64,000 nt of DNA from Hirudinaria manillensis (GCA_034509925.1 CM067528.1:11744501-11808500); one strand, 5' to 3'. Shown: positions 44,663 through 57,924, counted from the stretch's first letter. Notes: generated by a model not told the origin, from the letters alone. A program made the numbers and translations.

Positions 44663-44691
44663 CTGAACTATTGGAGGTGAACACCCCACAG
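44663..44691 (-). other. Possible 29-nt upstream exon of the filamin gene
   Basis: An acceptor ttgtttttcatcatag and a donor TTCAG|gtgagc bracket 29 nt. In the frame compatible with the next exon it reads CGVFTSNSS. It could be a micro-exon or 5' UTR. Its distance from the DNAAF10 start (about 630 bp) would place the filamin promoter in the shared spacer. Confidence 0.4.
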
Positions 44692-45316
44692 CTATGATGA
44701 AAAACAAACCATGAATTTTTAAAATACGAGTTGTTGACAATCAGATTGAATATAAAAATAGTTCACACATTTTAAATAAATAGTTTAAAATGTGATAGCA
44801 ATTATATGCTTCAAATATTTCGGCTTAGCGGTGCCGGTTCGAGCAAGAAACCTAGTGAGGTAATATCAACATAAAGTCTCACTGACACCTGTTACAATAC
44901 TGCGTTTGTTAATCATTTTTAAGGTGTGTTTTGATTTACCAAGTTGTATAATGACAACTTTAAACCCATATATTTAAGCCCATATATTTAAACTGAATTA
45001 ATTGGTCTGTTCATTGAATTTGTTAGCTGCCGAGGTTCATACAGTTTATTTTTTCAAAGTTTCAATGAAACATTAATGTCAGATGAATTAATTTTTTTAA
45101 ACAAATATTTTATATTATAAATTTTATTAAGATAAAATATATAAGAAATAAATTCCAGTGAATGTCGTTTCTAGTTAGCAACATGTAATCAAAGTGTTCA
45201 CTTTTACTTGTTCATTTTATTCGCTTATTCGTCGTGGTTGATGTTTGCGCTGCGATTTTATTTTTAAGTATTAGTAAATTTTGTTAAAAGTTAGTTTAAT
45301 TTGGTAAAAAAATTTA
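44692..45316. promoter_or_regulatory. Shared 5' spacer between filamin (-) and DNAAF10 (+)
   Basis: The two genes diverge from this spacer of about 0.6 kb. It is AT-rich, with no CpG cluster and no coding exon on either strand, so a bidirectional promoter is inferred from position only. Confidence 0.4.
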
Positions 45317-48060
45317 ATGGACAAGCCGCAGATAATAGCACATGTTCACCATCCTGTATCTTATACAGTCTATGACTGCAAATGGGTCCCAAGGAGTGCA
45401 AAACTCATCACTTTGGGTAGTAATCCCAGAGGAACCGGAGCTTTGGAATTATATGAAATTTCAAAAGGAGAATTAAAACTAATCCAAAAGGTTTGCTTGG
45501 GAATTTAGTTGCTTTGTTTATTTATTGCACTACATTAAGCAGTGTTCATTAATAGCTTCTTATTGATATGAACATATTTGCCTAGGTTTTAAGCTTAATA
45601 TTTTGAAAAAATTTTTATGGATGTCTTATTTGATATTTGCAAAACTCTTTCACCTTTTCTTTTAACCTCCTTACAGACTGAAAAACCAAAGCAATTCAAA
45701 TGTTGCACATTTGGTGCTTCAAACTTTTATAACAGATCAATTGCCACAGGAGATTTTGAAGGAAAATTGCAAATATGGTATTTTTATAGCATATTTTAAA
45801 GTCTGGTTTATAATTTTTTTGGTTAATATCATTATGACCATAAAGGGTCGCTTGGCATGAACTTGCAAATAGTGGAATGTGTTGGCATGTAAAACTTAGA
45901 TATACAAGCAGGCAGATAGTTGATGCATGAAATGCTGAATTTGAAATGTTTAATTATTAAAATAAATCCTGATAAATAAAACTCTTTTGAATCAGGGACC
46001 TGGAGAACTTTAACATTCCAACTTATTCGACAAGAGCACACAAAGAGATTATCAACTGCATGGATGGAGTAGGTGGTCTAGGAATAGGAGAAGGTGCCCC
46101 GGAGATTGCAACAGGAAGTAGAGACGGTGTGGATGATCATGATCTTTAAAAATTACTTCGGTTCATTTATAATCCCTTAATTAATTGGTTAATATTCAAG
46201 ACTGTTCTGTTCAATAAATCATTTAATTTCAATTTTAATTTTTAACAGGATCCGTGAAGATTTGGGACACGAGGCAGAAGGATGACCCGGTGATGATTTT
46301 CGAACCTTCAGATGGCGAGGCTCGCAGGGACTGCTGGTCGGTGGCTTTTGGTGAGTTGTTTGTCAATTGATTGATAGAGTTGTGGGTAGAGCATATGCTG
46401 GGTATAGGTCTATAGAAGTAACATAGAAGTAAACTCACCTTTTTGAAATGTTACAGCATATATAGTATAGTTGTGGGTATAGCATATGCTGGGTATAGGT
46501 CTATAGAAGTAACATAGAAGTAAACTCACCTTTTTGAAATGTTATAGAACATAGAAGTAAACTCACCTTTTTGAAATGTTATAGCATATATAGTGTAGTT
46601 GTGGGTATAGCATATGCTGGGTATAGGTCTATAGAAGTAACATAGAAGTAAATAGCTTTTTGAAATGGTATTGTTACATTTTATATATTTATTGTTATTA
46701 ATTTGCATAATCCTTTTAAATGTTTTAATTTTAATTTTGATGGCGAATCAAGGTTGAAATCAATGACTTATCAATATCATCAATTTGTTTTTTTTTTCAG
46801 GTCATGCTTACAACAGCCAAGATAGGTGCCTGGCAGCTGGTTATGACAATGGAGACATAAAATTGTTTGACATGAGGAAAGTTGAGCTGAGATGGGAAGC
46901 AAATATGGGCAACGGGGTAATTTGTAAAGATTTATGTTTGACTTTTAATTGTCTTTGCTGCAATATCATGTTATACTTAGATTTTGACTCTTTGTTATTA
47001 TGTTGTATGTTATTATATTGTATGTTTTATATTATTATTATGATGTATGTTATTATGTTGCACCTTATTATGTTGTATCATAAACCTTGTTTGAATAAAA
47101 TCTTGATAAAGATTTGTTTCCAAAAGTTCAGCTACTAAAACTTATAAAAACATAAACAGTTGTCTTAAATGCAGCAGACATTTCTTAAAATTAGTTTGCA
47201 AGAGATTTGATTAATTTCCAAGATCGATTTATTACTTAAATTATTTATTATAATATCATAGGTGTGCGGACTGCAGTTTGATAGGAAGGACATAGAGATG
47301 AACAAGCTCGTGGCTACTTGCCTCGAATCCAAGATACATGTTTTCGACATGAGAACTCAACACCCAGTCAAGGGCTTTGCTCAGCTCACAGAAAAGGTTT
47401 TGTTCTTGATGCATAACATGTTACTGTAATTTAACCAAAATAAGATATTTTAACATATTGTTACTACAATATTGCCAATTATTTTTTTTTTATTACATTT
47501 TGACTCAATTCAGGCTCACAAGTCAACAGTTTGGGGAGTTTCTCATCTTCCCCAGAACAGGGACGTCTTTATGACCATGGGTGGCAATGGAAGTGTATTT
47601 CTCTGGAAATAGTGAGTTTTTGAAAATGCATTTTCCAACTTCTACGTGAGATGACAAAGTTTATTTTGTTGTTGTTGCTGATACCATTACTAAGAAATAG
47701 TATTATAATGAAATGACAAATTAACAGTTAGAGCATTATAACAACAACAACAATGACTAGCTAATATGCATATCTAGTGTTACATATCTAATTTTTAGTA
47801 TCTAATTATATTAATATTTTCAGGTATTATATCTAATTATTATCAATTGTAGCGATTATCCTTCCCAACGATCCGTAAAAGATTCAGAGGGCCGGCAGCA
47901 GGGAGTAATGGGGTCGCTCGTTCAACTCCAGAATTTGAACCTTTCCAGCCAGCCAATCAGCAGCCTCGATTGGAACATGGACAAACTTGGACTTTGTGCT
48001 TGCACGTCATTCGATCAAGCCGTCAGAGTCCTTATCATAACCAAACTTAATCTTTATTAA
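45317..48060 (+). CDS. DNAAF10: DNAAF10 / WDR92 (Monad), complete, 8 exons
   Basis: DNAAF10 is a WD40 co-chaperone that works with R2TP-type complexes in cytoplasmic preassembly of axonemal dynein arms. Exons: 45317-45490, 45677-45777, 45996-46126, 46249-46350, 46801-46916, 47262-47396, 47514-47611, 47853-48060. The total is 1065 nt = 354 aa plus TAA; the vertebrate protein is about 357 aa. Diagnostic blocks: [166 protein letters not shown]. The seven-bladed propeller appears complete. The start is fixed by homology; the context is tttaATGG. It lies head-to-head with filamin and tail-to-tail with the RGK-like gene. Its presence suggests an animal that builds motile cilia. Confidence 0.98.
46379..46660. 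repeat. 91-bp minisatellite in DNAAF10 intron 4
   Basis: Unit 'ttgtgggtatagcatatgctgggtataggt...tttttgaaatgttatagcatatatag' starts near 46380, 46471 and 46599. The third start is shifted because a 38-bp part (acatagaagtaaactcacctttttgaaatgttatag) is duplicated once more between copies 2 and 3. Confidence 0.92.
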
Positions 48061-49179
48061 GCCTAAGTGGTCTATTCTTTGGCTTTTGTTTTTATTGTGT
48101 TAAGTGTCAACCAGGTGTGAGTTTCGTGAGCCATCAAATGTTGACTTTTTGGTTTATCTCTTGACAGTTTCAAATTGAATAATTTTATGGCTTTTCGGAA
48201 TAAAATGTTATTGCTTAATGCAAGCCTTTCTGGCCATATTTTCCATCTAAAACTCAGATCTTTGGACACAAACTGCAGTATCGGTTGCCTACTAAAGATG
48301 CAATCTACAAGCCATGATTTGATTTTGGTTGCAAGAATATTTCATAGATAGTCATACAAAGTACTTTTATGTATATATTTATCTCTTTACACGTATACCA
48401 CAAAAACATTCTGGATACGCCCCTGATTCAGCGGGTCTAAAATAAAATCGCACAAGTGCCACAAGTCTTTAACGTTGACGGTGGATTCAAAAGATTTCCG
48501 ATTCAAGTCGTCATCAGTGATTTCGGTAATGAACGTCTAATCAGTAGTAGAAAGCGATTTTTGAAATTTAATCGAAAATGGTTATTTTGAATTATTCCAC
48601 AGAAACAATGTTTACATGAATATTAAATAACTGGTGTGATTAAATCTTGACGAATGATTCATAAGCAACATTAATTCCTTATTATCAGCCTGCCATCGGG
48701 CCGATTACGTTGATTACCGTCACCAAAACAACAACATCAACAAAGTAAAGTGTTCTTCGTAAATCATTCCAAAAACGTTTAAAAGCAAACTTTAAATAGC
48801 TAAAAATAAAAGCAAATGAATAATTAAAAGATACATAAATTATATTAGAAAGGCCCGATTTTGGTGAAGTCACTGAACTTAAACCTGTTCCACTATAGAT
48901 GCGATCAACGAACTAATGAATAAATATTCTCATTAGTATCAGATATTTCGAAGCACGAATAACGATGGAGTCACAGGCAGTAACATCAAAATAATTAGAA
49001 AATAAACAGTAAATATCACCATTTTGACAATAAAACACGGATAATATTTTGTTCCATTCGAATCTCTCCAGATTTTCGGAGAGAAAAATTTCTGGCCAGC
49101 TGCTCGTTCGCATGTTTGGCAGCTCGAACATGGCGAGTTTATTGCCGGCTCAAATTGTTGTTTTCGTTGTTTCGCATCT
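48061..49179. other. 3' flank between DNAAF10 (+) and the RGK-like gene (-)
   Basis: Non-repetitive AT-rich DNA with AATAAA-like signals (for example cggaataaaatg near 48196). I see no splice-supported exon. Confidence 0.55.
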
Positions 49180-52100
49180 TCAGAACAGCTTCACGCACGA
49201 TTGAAACACGCGATAGAAACATGTCTTTTCCTCGCCGTCTTCGTCATCTTCGCAGTCATCCACGATTCTGCTTCCGTTGCTCCTTCGCTGGGAGCTGCCA
49301 TCGTCCATACCCCCCTCGTCGATACCCATAAGGTTCAACCTGGTTCTCAGACTCCTCGTACCTCTGATGACGCCCTCAAGAACTTTGTCCACTTTGTGGT
49401 CCAGTAGAGCTGAGACTTCGATGAATTTACAGTGTCTCTTGGTTGCTAATTTCTTGCCTTCTGTTGATTTCGGTTAAAACGAAAGTTAATCTTTAGAAAA
49501 TAAAAGAAATTTATCCTCACGATGACTATAAAAAAATGTTGAGATGTCTTTTCAGTCTTTTCGTTACGTAAGCAAGAATGGAATGAAAATAATAAAACAA
49601 GTTATAAAACTATATCATCTACATCATTAAACTATAAAAATAAGAAATATAATGTTTGTCCACCTTTTGCTGAGATGATTCTGTTCCTGACAAGGTCCTG
49701 CTTGTTGGCAACCAGCATGAGAAACAAGCGCTTGAAATCACACCTTTTGTTGATCTCAGAGAGACAGGTCTGGGCGTGATGGAATGAATTTCTGTCGTTT
49801 ACCGAATAAACCACGATGCACGCATCCACGTTCTCCAGCAACTGGAATTGAACGAATTAATTTGGTTATTGATCACTGAATTAGTAATCAGTAAATGTCT
49901 AATAGTTTGTTTGTTTGTCGAGGTATACCGTCTGAAACTCGTAGACTCTGCTACTCCATCTCTTAATGATCTCTCGACGACAAGGACTTAATTTCAACCA
50001 ATTAGGATACATCAAAGGCTTCTGAGACATTTCATCAATGTTTTCTTTGGCCTTTTTGGAGTTTAAATAATAAAATAAGAAATGAACTCTCAGCTTTTGA
50101 ATGTTTTTCAGAATACAAATGAAGAAAAATAAAACCCATCGAATTAATTTAATTTAATCAAAATTGAGAATATTTTCAAACAGAGTTCAACTACTTTGAT
50201 TAATCAGGGCACCGGATTAACACGATTCAGCCTTTCCGCAAAAGAAAAAAAATTCCATTTCTCCTGAGAATGACTCAACGTCCAAAACACCTGAAGATTT
50301 CAGACTCCGCAATCTTTCCTCGAGTGTTGGAAAGTTGTGGAAAGCATTTGAAAATAACTTCATTTGCAGATCACACGCTTTTTCCAGCGATGACCATCAT
50401 GAAAGCGATGTCTGGGAGGTAAAGACTTGTTAACAACTATTTCAGATTGCTTCAATTTCACAGAAGGATATTTCGCGCACATCACGATATTTCAACTCTG
50501 CTAAATATTCTTCAGGTCACGATGAGTAGCCTCGTTTATGCCTGTATACCCACTATTTCTAAAATTCCATGCTTTTAAAGATTGGAAAAGTTAAAGCAAA
50601 ATAAACCCAAGACACGACAAAAATGAGTACATATTTCCAGCAGGCAAACGTAGCACATGCTGTTATAATTTATCAACCACAAAATAATCAAAATGGCACT
50701 GTAGGAAGATGAAAGTGTCCGGCAGGGGTCTCAGGAATAATTCATCACCTGTCCAAAAAAAAATCTCCGAGTGGCAGATGTTCGGACACACGGCAATCCC
50801 CTCTCGAAAAGTTTGGTTCACTTTGACCAATCAGAGAAATTAAGTTCAGGCAATTTCCCCAGACCGAATGTCGCTCCAAAATGTCGTCTGAGATCATCCA
50901 GGTCTTAAATGTTACAGGTTCTACATTTAAATGCTACGATGACATTGAAGAGAAGCATGGAGAGTGGCTTACATGTAACATACGAGGATTTGTTAGCATT
51001 GCTTGTTGATTTATGAGCAGAGATGTTGAAGTAATACATGTAAACTTGTATCGAAGACCAAATCGTTTGGCAGGATTCCATTGTTGACCAAAAGTGGGTT
51101 TTTTTCCATTGAAAGAACGATGGGAGTTTTTTATTAAAGGCAGAAATGGTCATAAAGAGTGAATAAATAGTCACATGATTTCACATTTATTATACAATAT
51201 TTATGATTTATTAATAATTTTAATTAATAAATTAAGAATGCTGATGAAGTAACAGAAAGAGCTTTAAATTATGACATGGTCATCATTAAGAAATTTATAA
51301 AAACGTTAATTGAACATATTTGAATATTACATTAATTCACAAAAATTATCCATCGACAACTCTACCATATGTTAAACAATCCAAATGCTTGCTGAGATGA
51401 ACATTAACTACTGAACATTATTAGGGTGTAATAAATATTATTATTACTAAGGCAATAGCCATCAGATAGCAAACGGTCGCCATGGAGATTCTAACATCAT
51501 CGAGTGTACAAAGATGGTTGAAGCCTGTCAAAGACATACTTTTCAATTCATTTGTTTCAAAGCAAACAAATGCTTCTGGCCTTTTTCCCGCTCTGCAACG
51601 AGGCAATAAACTTTGGTTATTTTTAAATTCTCAGCAGACGACTTACATAAGATAGATACGAGGATTTATTAAGCGTGGATTTAAGTTTTAAAATTTATCA
51701 ATTTGTTGATAAAATCTATAAAAATCTATATTATGCAAATTCAAGAAGAAAATGTTCAAATTCTCAATTCGAACGTTTTACATTTTATGCTTTTTAAGAG
51801 TGAAAATAACGAAAAAAAAATTCTTTTGAAATTGAAAATGAAAAAGAGCGATTTAAACTTCTCTAAGCAGCTTACATCGTAAGATTAGCAATTCCTTTGC
51901 AAAGAAACTCTTAATGCACGAGGCAATTATTTTGTAATTTCAAATTAATTCAGAAGACAAAAAACAATTCTTTGGTTGACTGAAGGAACCTTAAGCCGAA
52001 CTTTGGCAAAAAAATAATATTAAGAAAAGGTTTTTCTAAAATAATTATTAAATCTATTAAATATAATTATATTAAATAGCACTTAATGTCGTAGTGGAAG

Positions 52101-53318
52101 CCATTTCGTCGAGAATTTTTTTTTAAATTTCTTTTACAATATTTTTTTATTAAATCCTAAATATTTAAAAATCTCAAATATTTACTCGAAGTTAAGTTTA
52201 CTTAGATTTAATAAATCTACATAATCGCGATAAGGAATACATATTTTTATGAAATAATAAAAAAAAAATTAAACAAAATATAAAACAATTTGTTCAGGAG
52301 AGTTTTAAATTCAATTGATCGTTGTAATTTCCTCCGGTCATGTTTGAGATAGTGGAAAATAATGAATGAATGAATGCGTGAATGCATGAATGAATGAATG
52401 AGTGAATGAACGAATGAATGCATGAATGAATGTGTGAATGAATGCATGAATGAATGAATGAATGAATGAACAAATGAACGAATGAAATGTTCATATTTCA
52501 TCATCACTTATGTCTTCCTTTGGTGCTTACGATGAAATTGCATCATTGTGAGTCCCTTTATTTCTTTTATTTCTTCTTCCATCCATTCGTGGTAGCCCCG
52601 CCTCTCGGGAAGTTATGTTGGTTGTCGTTCTTAATATCATTTCTTGTTCTTGTTCTTATTTATATTATTTATATTTCTTATTTATATTATTTGTTATTGT
52701 TGTTGTTATTATTATTATTATTGTTATCATTATCATTATTACTATTATTAGATTGTTTTCGCAGCAGTACTGAATGTTTCAGTGCTAATGAAGATTTTCC
52801 AAAGAAAATAATTAAAAGATAAAAAATCCTTAGTAAGCACTCGAAATTTTATATGAAGGACGTAATTTAGCTGTATCCTATTTTCAGATTCAAAGAATAA
52901 GATGATTATATTTGTGATTTAGTGACAAAGATTTTATTATTATTGAAATTTCAAGTACAATTTCATGTACAATATTCAGACAAGAACCGATCTTTGTTGA
53001 TTTTATAACCTAAAAAAATTACATGAAAAATATCTGTGGCCATGGACGATGCGAATGAAAATGAAAATTGACAGAAGCTACAACTATTGGTTAATAAAAA
53101 TTAAAGATATTAATTAATATTTAAGATATTAATTAATTTATAATCTATAAATATTTGTTAACAATAATTACTAATATTAATATTAATTAACAGAAGTTAA
53201 CAGAATAGAAGAGCATGACTCACATCGGTGTTGATCGATGGCCATTCAGTGAAGGTAACCGTGGACTCCTCTCCATCCAACCTGACAGCTGCCGATGTTC
53301 TTTCTCTTACGGACAGCT
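49180..53318 (-). CDS. RGK-family (Rad/Gem/Rem-like) small GTPase, 3' four exons
   Basis: RGK proteins are atypical Ras-superfamily GTPases that bind calcium-channel beta subunits and inhibit high-voltage-activated calcium channels. Exons: 53318-53224, 50051-49929, 49841-49664, 49457-49180; phases agree throughout and the stop is at 49180-49182. Exon 1 here reads RERTSAAVRLDGEESTVTFT, like the RGK 'YERT..VDGE.AT' region, with no Ras-type DTAG. Then ENVDACIVVYSVNDRNSF, LVANKQDLV (the G4 NKxD motif) and HCKFIEVSALLDHKVDKVLE (G5, SA). The C-terminus lacks a CAAX box and ends in FQSCVKLF, resembling the Cys-containing RGK tail. Oddities: a 41-codon exon (MSQKPLMYPNWLKLSPCRRE) lengthens the loop before VDACIVVYS, and the tail is acidic (DDCEDDEDGEE) where vertebrate RGK tails are long and basic. 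The P-loop exon should lie upstream (above 53318) but was not found. Confidence 0.85.
50231..50578 (+). other. Candidate + strand exon pair inside the RGK-like intron, unidentified
   Basis: Exon 50231-50418 (acceptor cacgattcag, donor GGGAG|gtaaag) reads SPENDSTSKTPEDFRLRNLS, then VGKLWKAFENNFICRSHAFS and DDHHESDVWE. It ends in phase 0 and can join exon 50516-50578 (acceptor aaatattcttcag), which reads VTMSSLVYACIPTISKIPCF and stops at TAA. An AATAAA lies at 50600-50605. Composition is varied and GC is above background. The opposite strand is also open over part of it, so chance cannot be excluded. I do not recognise the protein, and no upstream + exon was found. Confidence 0.3.
51421..51595 (-). 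other. Candidate terminal exon with hydrophobic C-terminus inside the RGK-like intron
   Basis: After acceptor ttattgcctcgttgcag the frame reads GKRPEAFVCFETNELKSMSL, then DDVRISMATVCYL and a hydrophobic end MAIALVIIIFITP before TAA. It starts in phase 2, which does not fit the phase-0 donor of RGK exon 53224, so it is not a simple alternative last exon. It may be a fragment of another gene or chance. Confidence 0.2.
52355..52490. repeat. GAAT tetranucleotide array
   Basis: GAATGAAT/GAATGCAT units lie in the long RGK-like intron. Open frames reading Ser-Phe-Ile-His are by-products. Confidence 0.92.
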
Positions 53319-53351
53319 CTGGAGATAATTATGCAATTATTAACAATATTA

Positions 53352-53449
53352 ATTAATTAATTTATTCATTCATTTATTTATTTATTCATTCATTCATTTA
53401 TTAATTCATTCATTTATTTATTTATTCATTCATTTATTTATTTATTCAT

Positions 53450-53480
<31 letters not shown>

Positions 53481-53485
53481 TTCAT
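53352..53485. repeat. ATTT/ATTC tetranucleotide array
   Basis: About 130 bp of TTTA and TTCA units directly upstream of RGK exon 53318. Confidence 0.92.
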
Positions 53486-53727
53486 ATAACTTAAGTAAGT
53501 AAATCCCCCTCAATACGCTCTTTTTATATTTTAAATAGAAGCCATAATGATATAAAGAAAAAATTAATTTGATTTTATTATAATTTTGTTATAATATTTT
53601 TTAATATAATATTATAAAGAGGTGGTTGAATGTCTATGTTGGTCATTTTCTGACCAACTCAAGAACAAATTGTTTATTAAACAAAGTCACTGAAGCCGCC
53701 ATGAATATATGATTAGAATCTCGACTC

Positions 53728-53832
53728 CAGATGATGATAATGGTGGTGATGAGGAGGAGTAGGAGGAGGAGGAGGAGGAGGAGGAGAAGGAGGAGGAAGA
53801 TGATGATGATGATGATGATGATGACGATGATC
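53728..53832. repeat. GAT and GAG triplet tract
   Basis: A GAT-rich start, then GGA/GAG units, then pure GAT. Frames read poly-Arg or poly-Met and are not genes. Confidence 0.9.
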
Positions 53833-53943
53833 ACAGAAATGTTCAACGGGTGGAAAGAAATCAATAGTTCATTGAAACCTCAGATGCCTGAGATCTCTTT
53901 GAAGTCACTTTACAATTGAATGTCAGAGGGATTGGGAGACAAT

Positions 53944-54003
<60 letters not shown>

Positions 54004-54100
54004 GTCGTTGACGACAACAACAACAACAGTCGTTGACGACACCTAGCAGCAACAACAACAGCACTACTATCCACAGTAACAACAGCAACAACACCAACGA
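53944..54100. repeat. (CAA)n microsatellite with duplicated cagtcgttgacgac spacer
   Basis: About 20 CAA units, then two copies of 'caacaacagtcgttgacgac' and more CAA-like triplets. Confidence 0.9.
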
Positions 54101-56449
54101 GATTAAAATAGCAACATCATCAACCTATTGAGACTAAAATTGAGGTAAACTGCATCGATGGCAAACAACAGCTGTTGATGACGACGACGACGACGAGGAG
54201 GACGAATGAATAATTATTATTAATTGCAATAAAATAAAATAATTAATCTTAATTTAACAAAGACAATAACAAAGCGATAAGTCACAACGGAAGAACTGAT
54301 AAGAACGATGAACCACGTGATATCAACGTACCCTGGAAGTACAATCTAGGAATATTTTTTTTTAAATTATTGATGGAAAAAACAGAAAATATAATATAAA
54401 TGGAATATTAAAGAAATAAATTAATTAAATATTGTAAATATTTTAATTAGAACATAAATAACTACTTTAAATGCTATAAAGCTTTAAATTATAAATTTAA
54501 TAATCCATTTAAATGAATATTACGCTTGATATACTTAAATTAGTTTTTATTTGTTCATTTTTTTGATGAAAACAACTCCTTAAAGTGGATTTTTCTTCAA
54601 AATAAGAAAAACGAGAGTTAATTAAATATAATTCTACTTTTATTAAAAGTTTATTTTGTTTAAAAAGTCAAAAATGTTGTAAAAAAATATAATAATAATA
54701 ATAAAAATAATAAAATAATAATAATAATAGTAATAATAGTAATAATAACAATAATAAAATAATAATAATAAGAGATACTCAGAATCAGACATTTTATTGC
54801 ACTCTTTTGAGTTGGTCTGCCATTGAGTCATTCCTTTGTTACGAAAGTCGTCTGCCATTTCCATTGAAACCGCGGATATTTTTAACAATTCAATTTTTTT
54901 TTTATTCTATTTTATTTTCAACGTTTCATGATTGCGTGGAGAAATTCTCAAATAAATTCTATAAAATAAAAATTAAATAAGAACAAACCGTAATCAATTG
55001 AAGAATTAGGTTTTTGACTTTAAGTTAGTTTCTTTAGTGATTCATAGCGCAGACTTTGGTCTGCTTAAACCAGTATAAATTGCTATTAAGTTAACTTATT
55101 AAGTTATTTTTCTTTCCTAAAAGCTTCAACAAATCGAATCGTGCCATAATTGACCTGGGATAATAAATAAAGGAGGCCTTCAATCATTCATCAGAAGTGA
55201 TTGATCAGCCAATCAATTAGAACTCTCATTTTCCTGTCCATCGATTCATTCCTGGAATCTTTCTCCATTGCACCATCGATCATTCGTCCTCATAACTTGA
55301 ATTCTTCCACTCCAAATTCTTCAGTCCTTCCGTCCATCTGTTCGTCCATCCATCCATCTATCCGTTCGTCCGTCTGTCCATACATCCATCCCAACGGATG
55401 CCCATCCATCAATCCATCCATCTTGATGCTCATCCTTTCCTTCCATGTATCTCCTTCCTGAGCAGAAGTAACGGAGCACTTTTCCACTCGAGAAGTCATC
55501 GTGTGGATGTAAATTGCACCACGATAAGCAAAGCTTTCGTGGAGATTTCATAAAAATTGTTTGTAAAACAATCCTAACTTGACTCGTTGCTTCGAATTCA
55601 TCGGCAGTCCATAACACTCCATTTTAGAATTTAATGTCCCTTTTATGTCTCCACCAATTCTTCTTATGTCTTTTATTTTTCTCATTCTTTCCTTCTTTGG
55701 TTCTCTGAGGTTATCCTGGAGAGCATCCTGGAGTCGTAAATACAAATGTACCTTCTTCCAGGACTAATTTCGATGGAGATCGCGATGATGTCGAAGAGTC
55801 TTGTTTGTGTTTTTTTCCTTGTTGCAATCTACGATGTCATATATAATGCGTGGCAAACATTGTCTTTAGAATTTCATTTCGCCGGCCAAGCAAAAAGAAT
55901 TCAGAGGAATAAAAAAATTTATCTATAAACAGGTCTCTTCGATTTATTAGCTTCTATTAACTCCTAGAATTTCTTTCCGGTCAAAAAAAAAAAACAAAAA
56001 ACTATGTTCAAGAGATGCCTTCCATTTGGTGCTGTCATCTGTCAGCTATTCTTGTCGCTCAGAATTCTCTGATGTTCTCTGCCCTCTAACGAGGAACTTT
56101 TCCAAATCCCAGGCGTGAATTCGTCTCGAGAATGGCATGTCATTTTATCTTTTAAGTTCCACAAATTCAAAATTGAATTCTTGGTTTCATAGACTTCGTG
56201 GTTTTTGGGCGTTTGCTTGTCTTGACGACATCTTTTCAATTTTCCTAGAATAGATATTTCAAAAACACAAGTTTCACATGAAATCTTCGCATCCTTTCTT
56301 AGCTTTATTCGACGGTTTCATGTTTTACAAAGAATTATTTTTCGACATTTCAACCATAATAACAAAAAAAAAATGCAACATATCCTTGCGTATGAAACGT
56401 ATAATATAAAATCGATTGGAAGATTACTGCGATAAAAGTTTGAATAATA
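54100..56449. other. Upstream of the RGK-like exons, no supported gene
   Basis: AT-rich, with an AAT/AAC tract (54688-54770) and CATC-rich stretches (55330-55425). Minus-strand open stretches near 55560-55745 (basic; MRKIKDIRRIGGDIKG) and 56042-56239 are unidentified and lack the GxxGVGKS/T P-loop expected of the missing RGK exon. Confidence 0.5.
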
Positions 56450-56452
56450 CGT

Positions 56453-56715
<263 letters not shown>

Positions 56716-57924
56716 ATAATTTCACTTTTACATTACTATATTTTTCATTCAATAATAATAACATTTATAATAATAACATTATAGTTAATAATAAACCATT
56801 ATAAACATTGATAAACGATGCCAACAAAACTCAAAAGGCAATTCAATAGTAAATATCATAGCAGTGCATAACACCCCCTTATAATCTGATCCATTGGTAC
56901 ACGCAACCCCGTTTGTGATTCTCAAACCACCTACTCACCCTGGTTTGGGGGGGGGGCCTTAAAGATGTAGCCGTGGGCTTAAAATGATTGCCTTCTTTAT
57001 TGACTTGCTGTGCAAAATCCCATAAGGTGCTCACGGGAGGATTTCGCGGGAAGTAAACAAATCCAGCCGTTGATGTTTATTATTATTATTATTATTATTG
57101 TTTTTATTATTATTTATTTATTTATTTATTTTTAAATGGTCGACACCATTTATTTTTTCTGAACAAGCCGTAAGTTATTATTAATATTAATATTATTATT
57201 ATATTATTATTATTGTATTATTAATATGTTATATTAACAACAATAATAATAATAATTATTATTATTTATCAACACAAGTACATTTTATATTTTAAGATTT
57301 ACGCTGTTAAATTATACTCGCCTGAACACGAAAGGTAAAAAAAAATAATTTATTGTGTTAATGAACGTTTATTCAACTGCTGCTTTGTTCATTTCCTTGG
57401 ATCTTAAATTATTATTTCAATGTTTTTTATTTCGTAATAAAAACAATTTAAATTTTCAATTTTTTAATTTTTAATTTTCCATTATCTTTGGCGAAGAATG
57501 AAAATAACTTCCTTGACTTTTCAAAGATCAAAGATCGACGTTTTCAACATTTTCGAGGTCAACAAATGTTGGCAGATGAAATGTCAAAGTTTGAATATTT
57601 TCTCTCCTTTGCTGTTCCATCCATCAAGATTTCTCATCGAGACTTTGGAATGATTTTGAATCTTGATTGAAAATTGAAATCAGAAAAATATAAATAAAAA
57701 ATAAAAAACAAAAAATAAATCAATCGATTGAAATAAATCACTCAAATCAATGAAAAAAATGATTAAAAAGTTAATTAAATAAATCTAAAAGCTCTGACTA
57801 TATTTGGGTCAACCCGACCTATAAAGCCATGGCGTCTTTGAAGATGAGAGGCGAATATTATTTATTTCCAATTCCATTTTGAACTTCTGTGTACTGATGT
57901 TCAGAGAGAATGCAGGAAAGAATT

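Noticed and set aside
44828..44850. ggttcgagc motif resembling a tRNA B box
   Set aside because: No A box at tRNA spacing and no cloverleaf pairing.
55548..56239. Minus-strand frames proposed as the missing 5' exons of the RGK-like gene
   Set aside because: None contains the GxxGVGKS/T P-loop and splice phases could not be matched.
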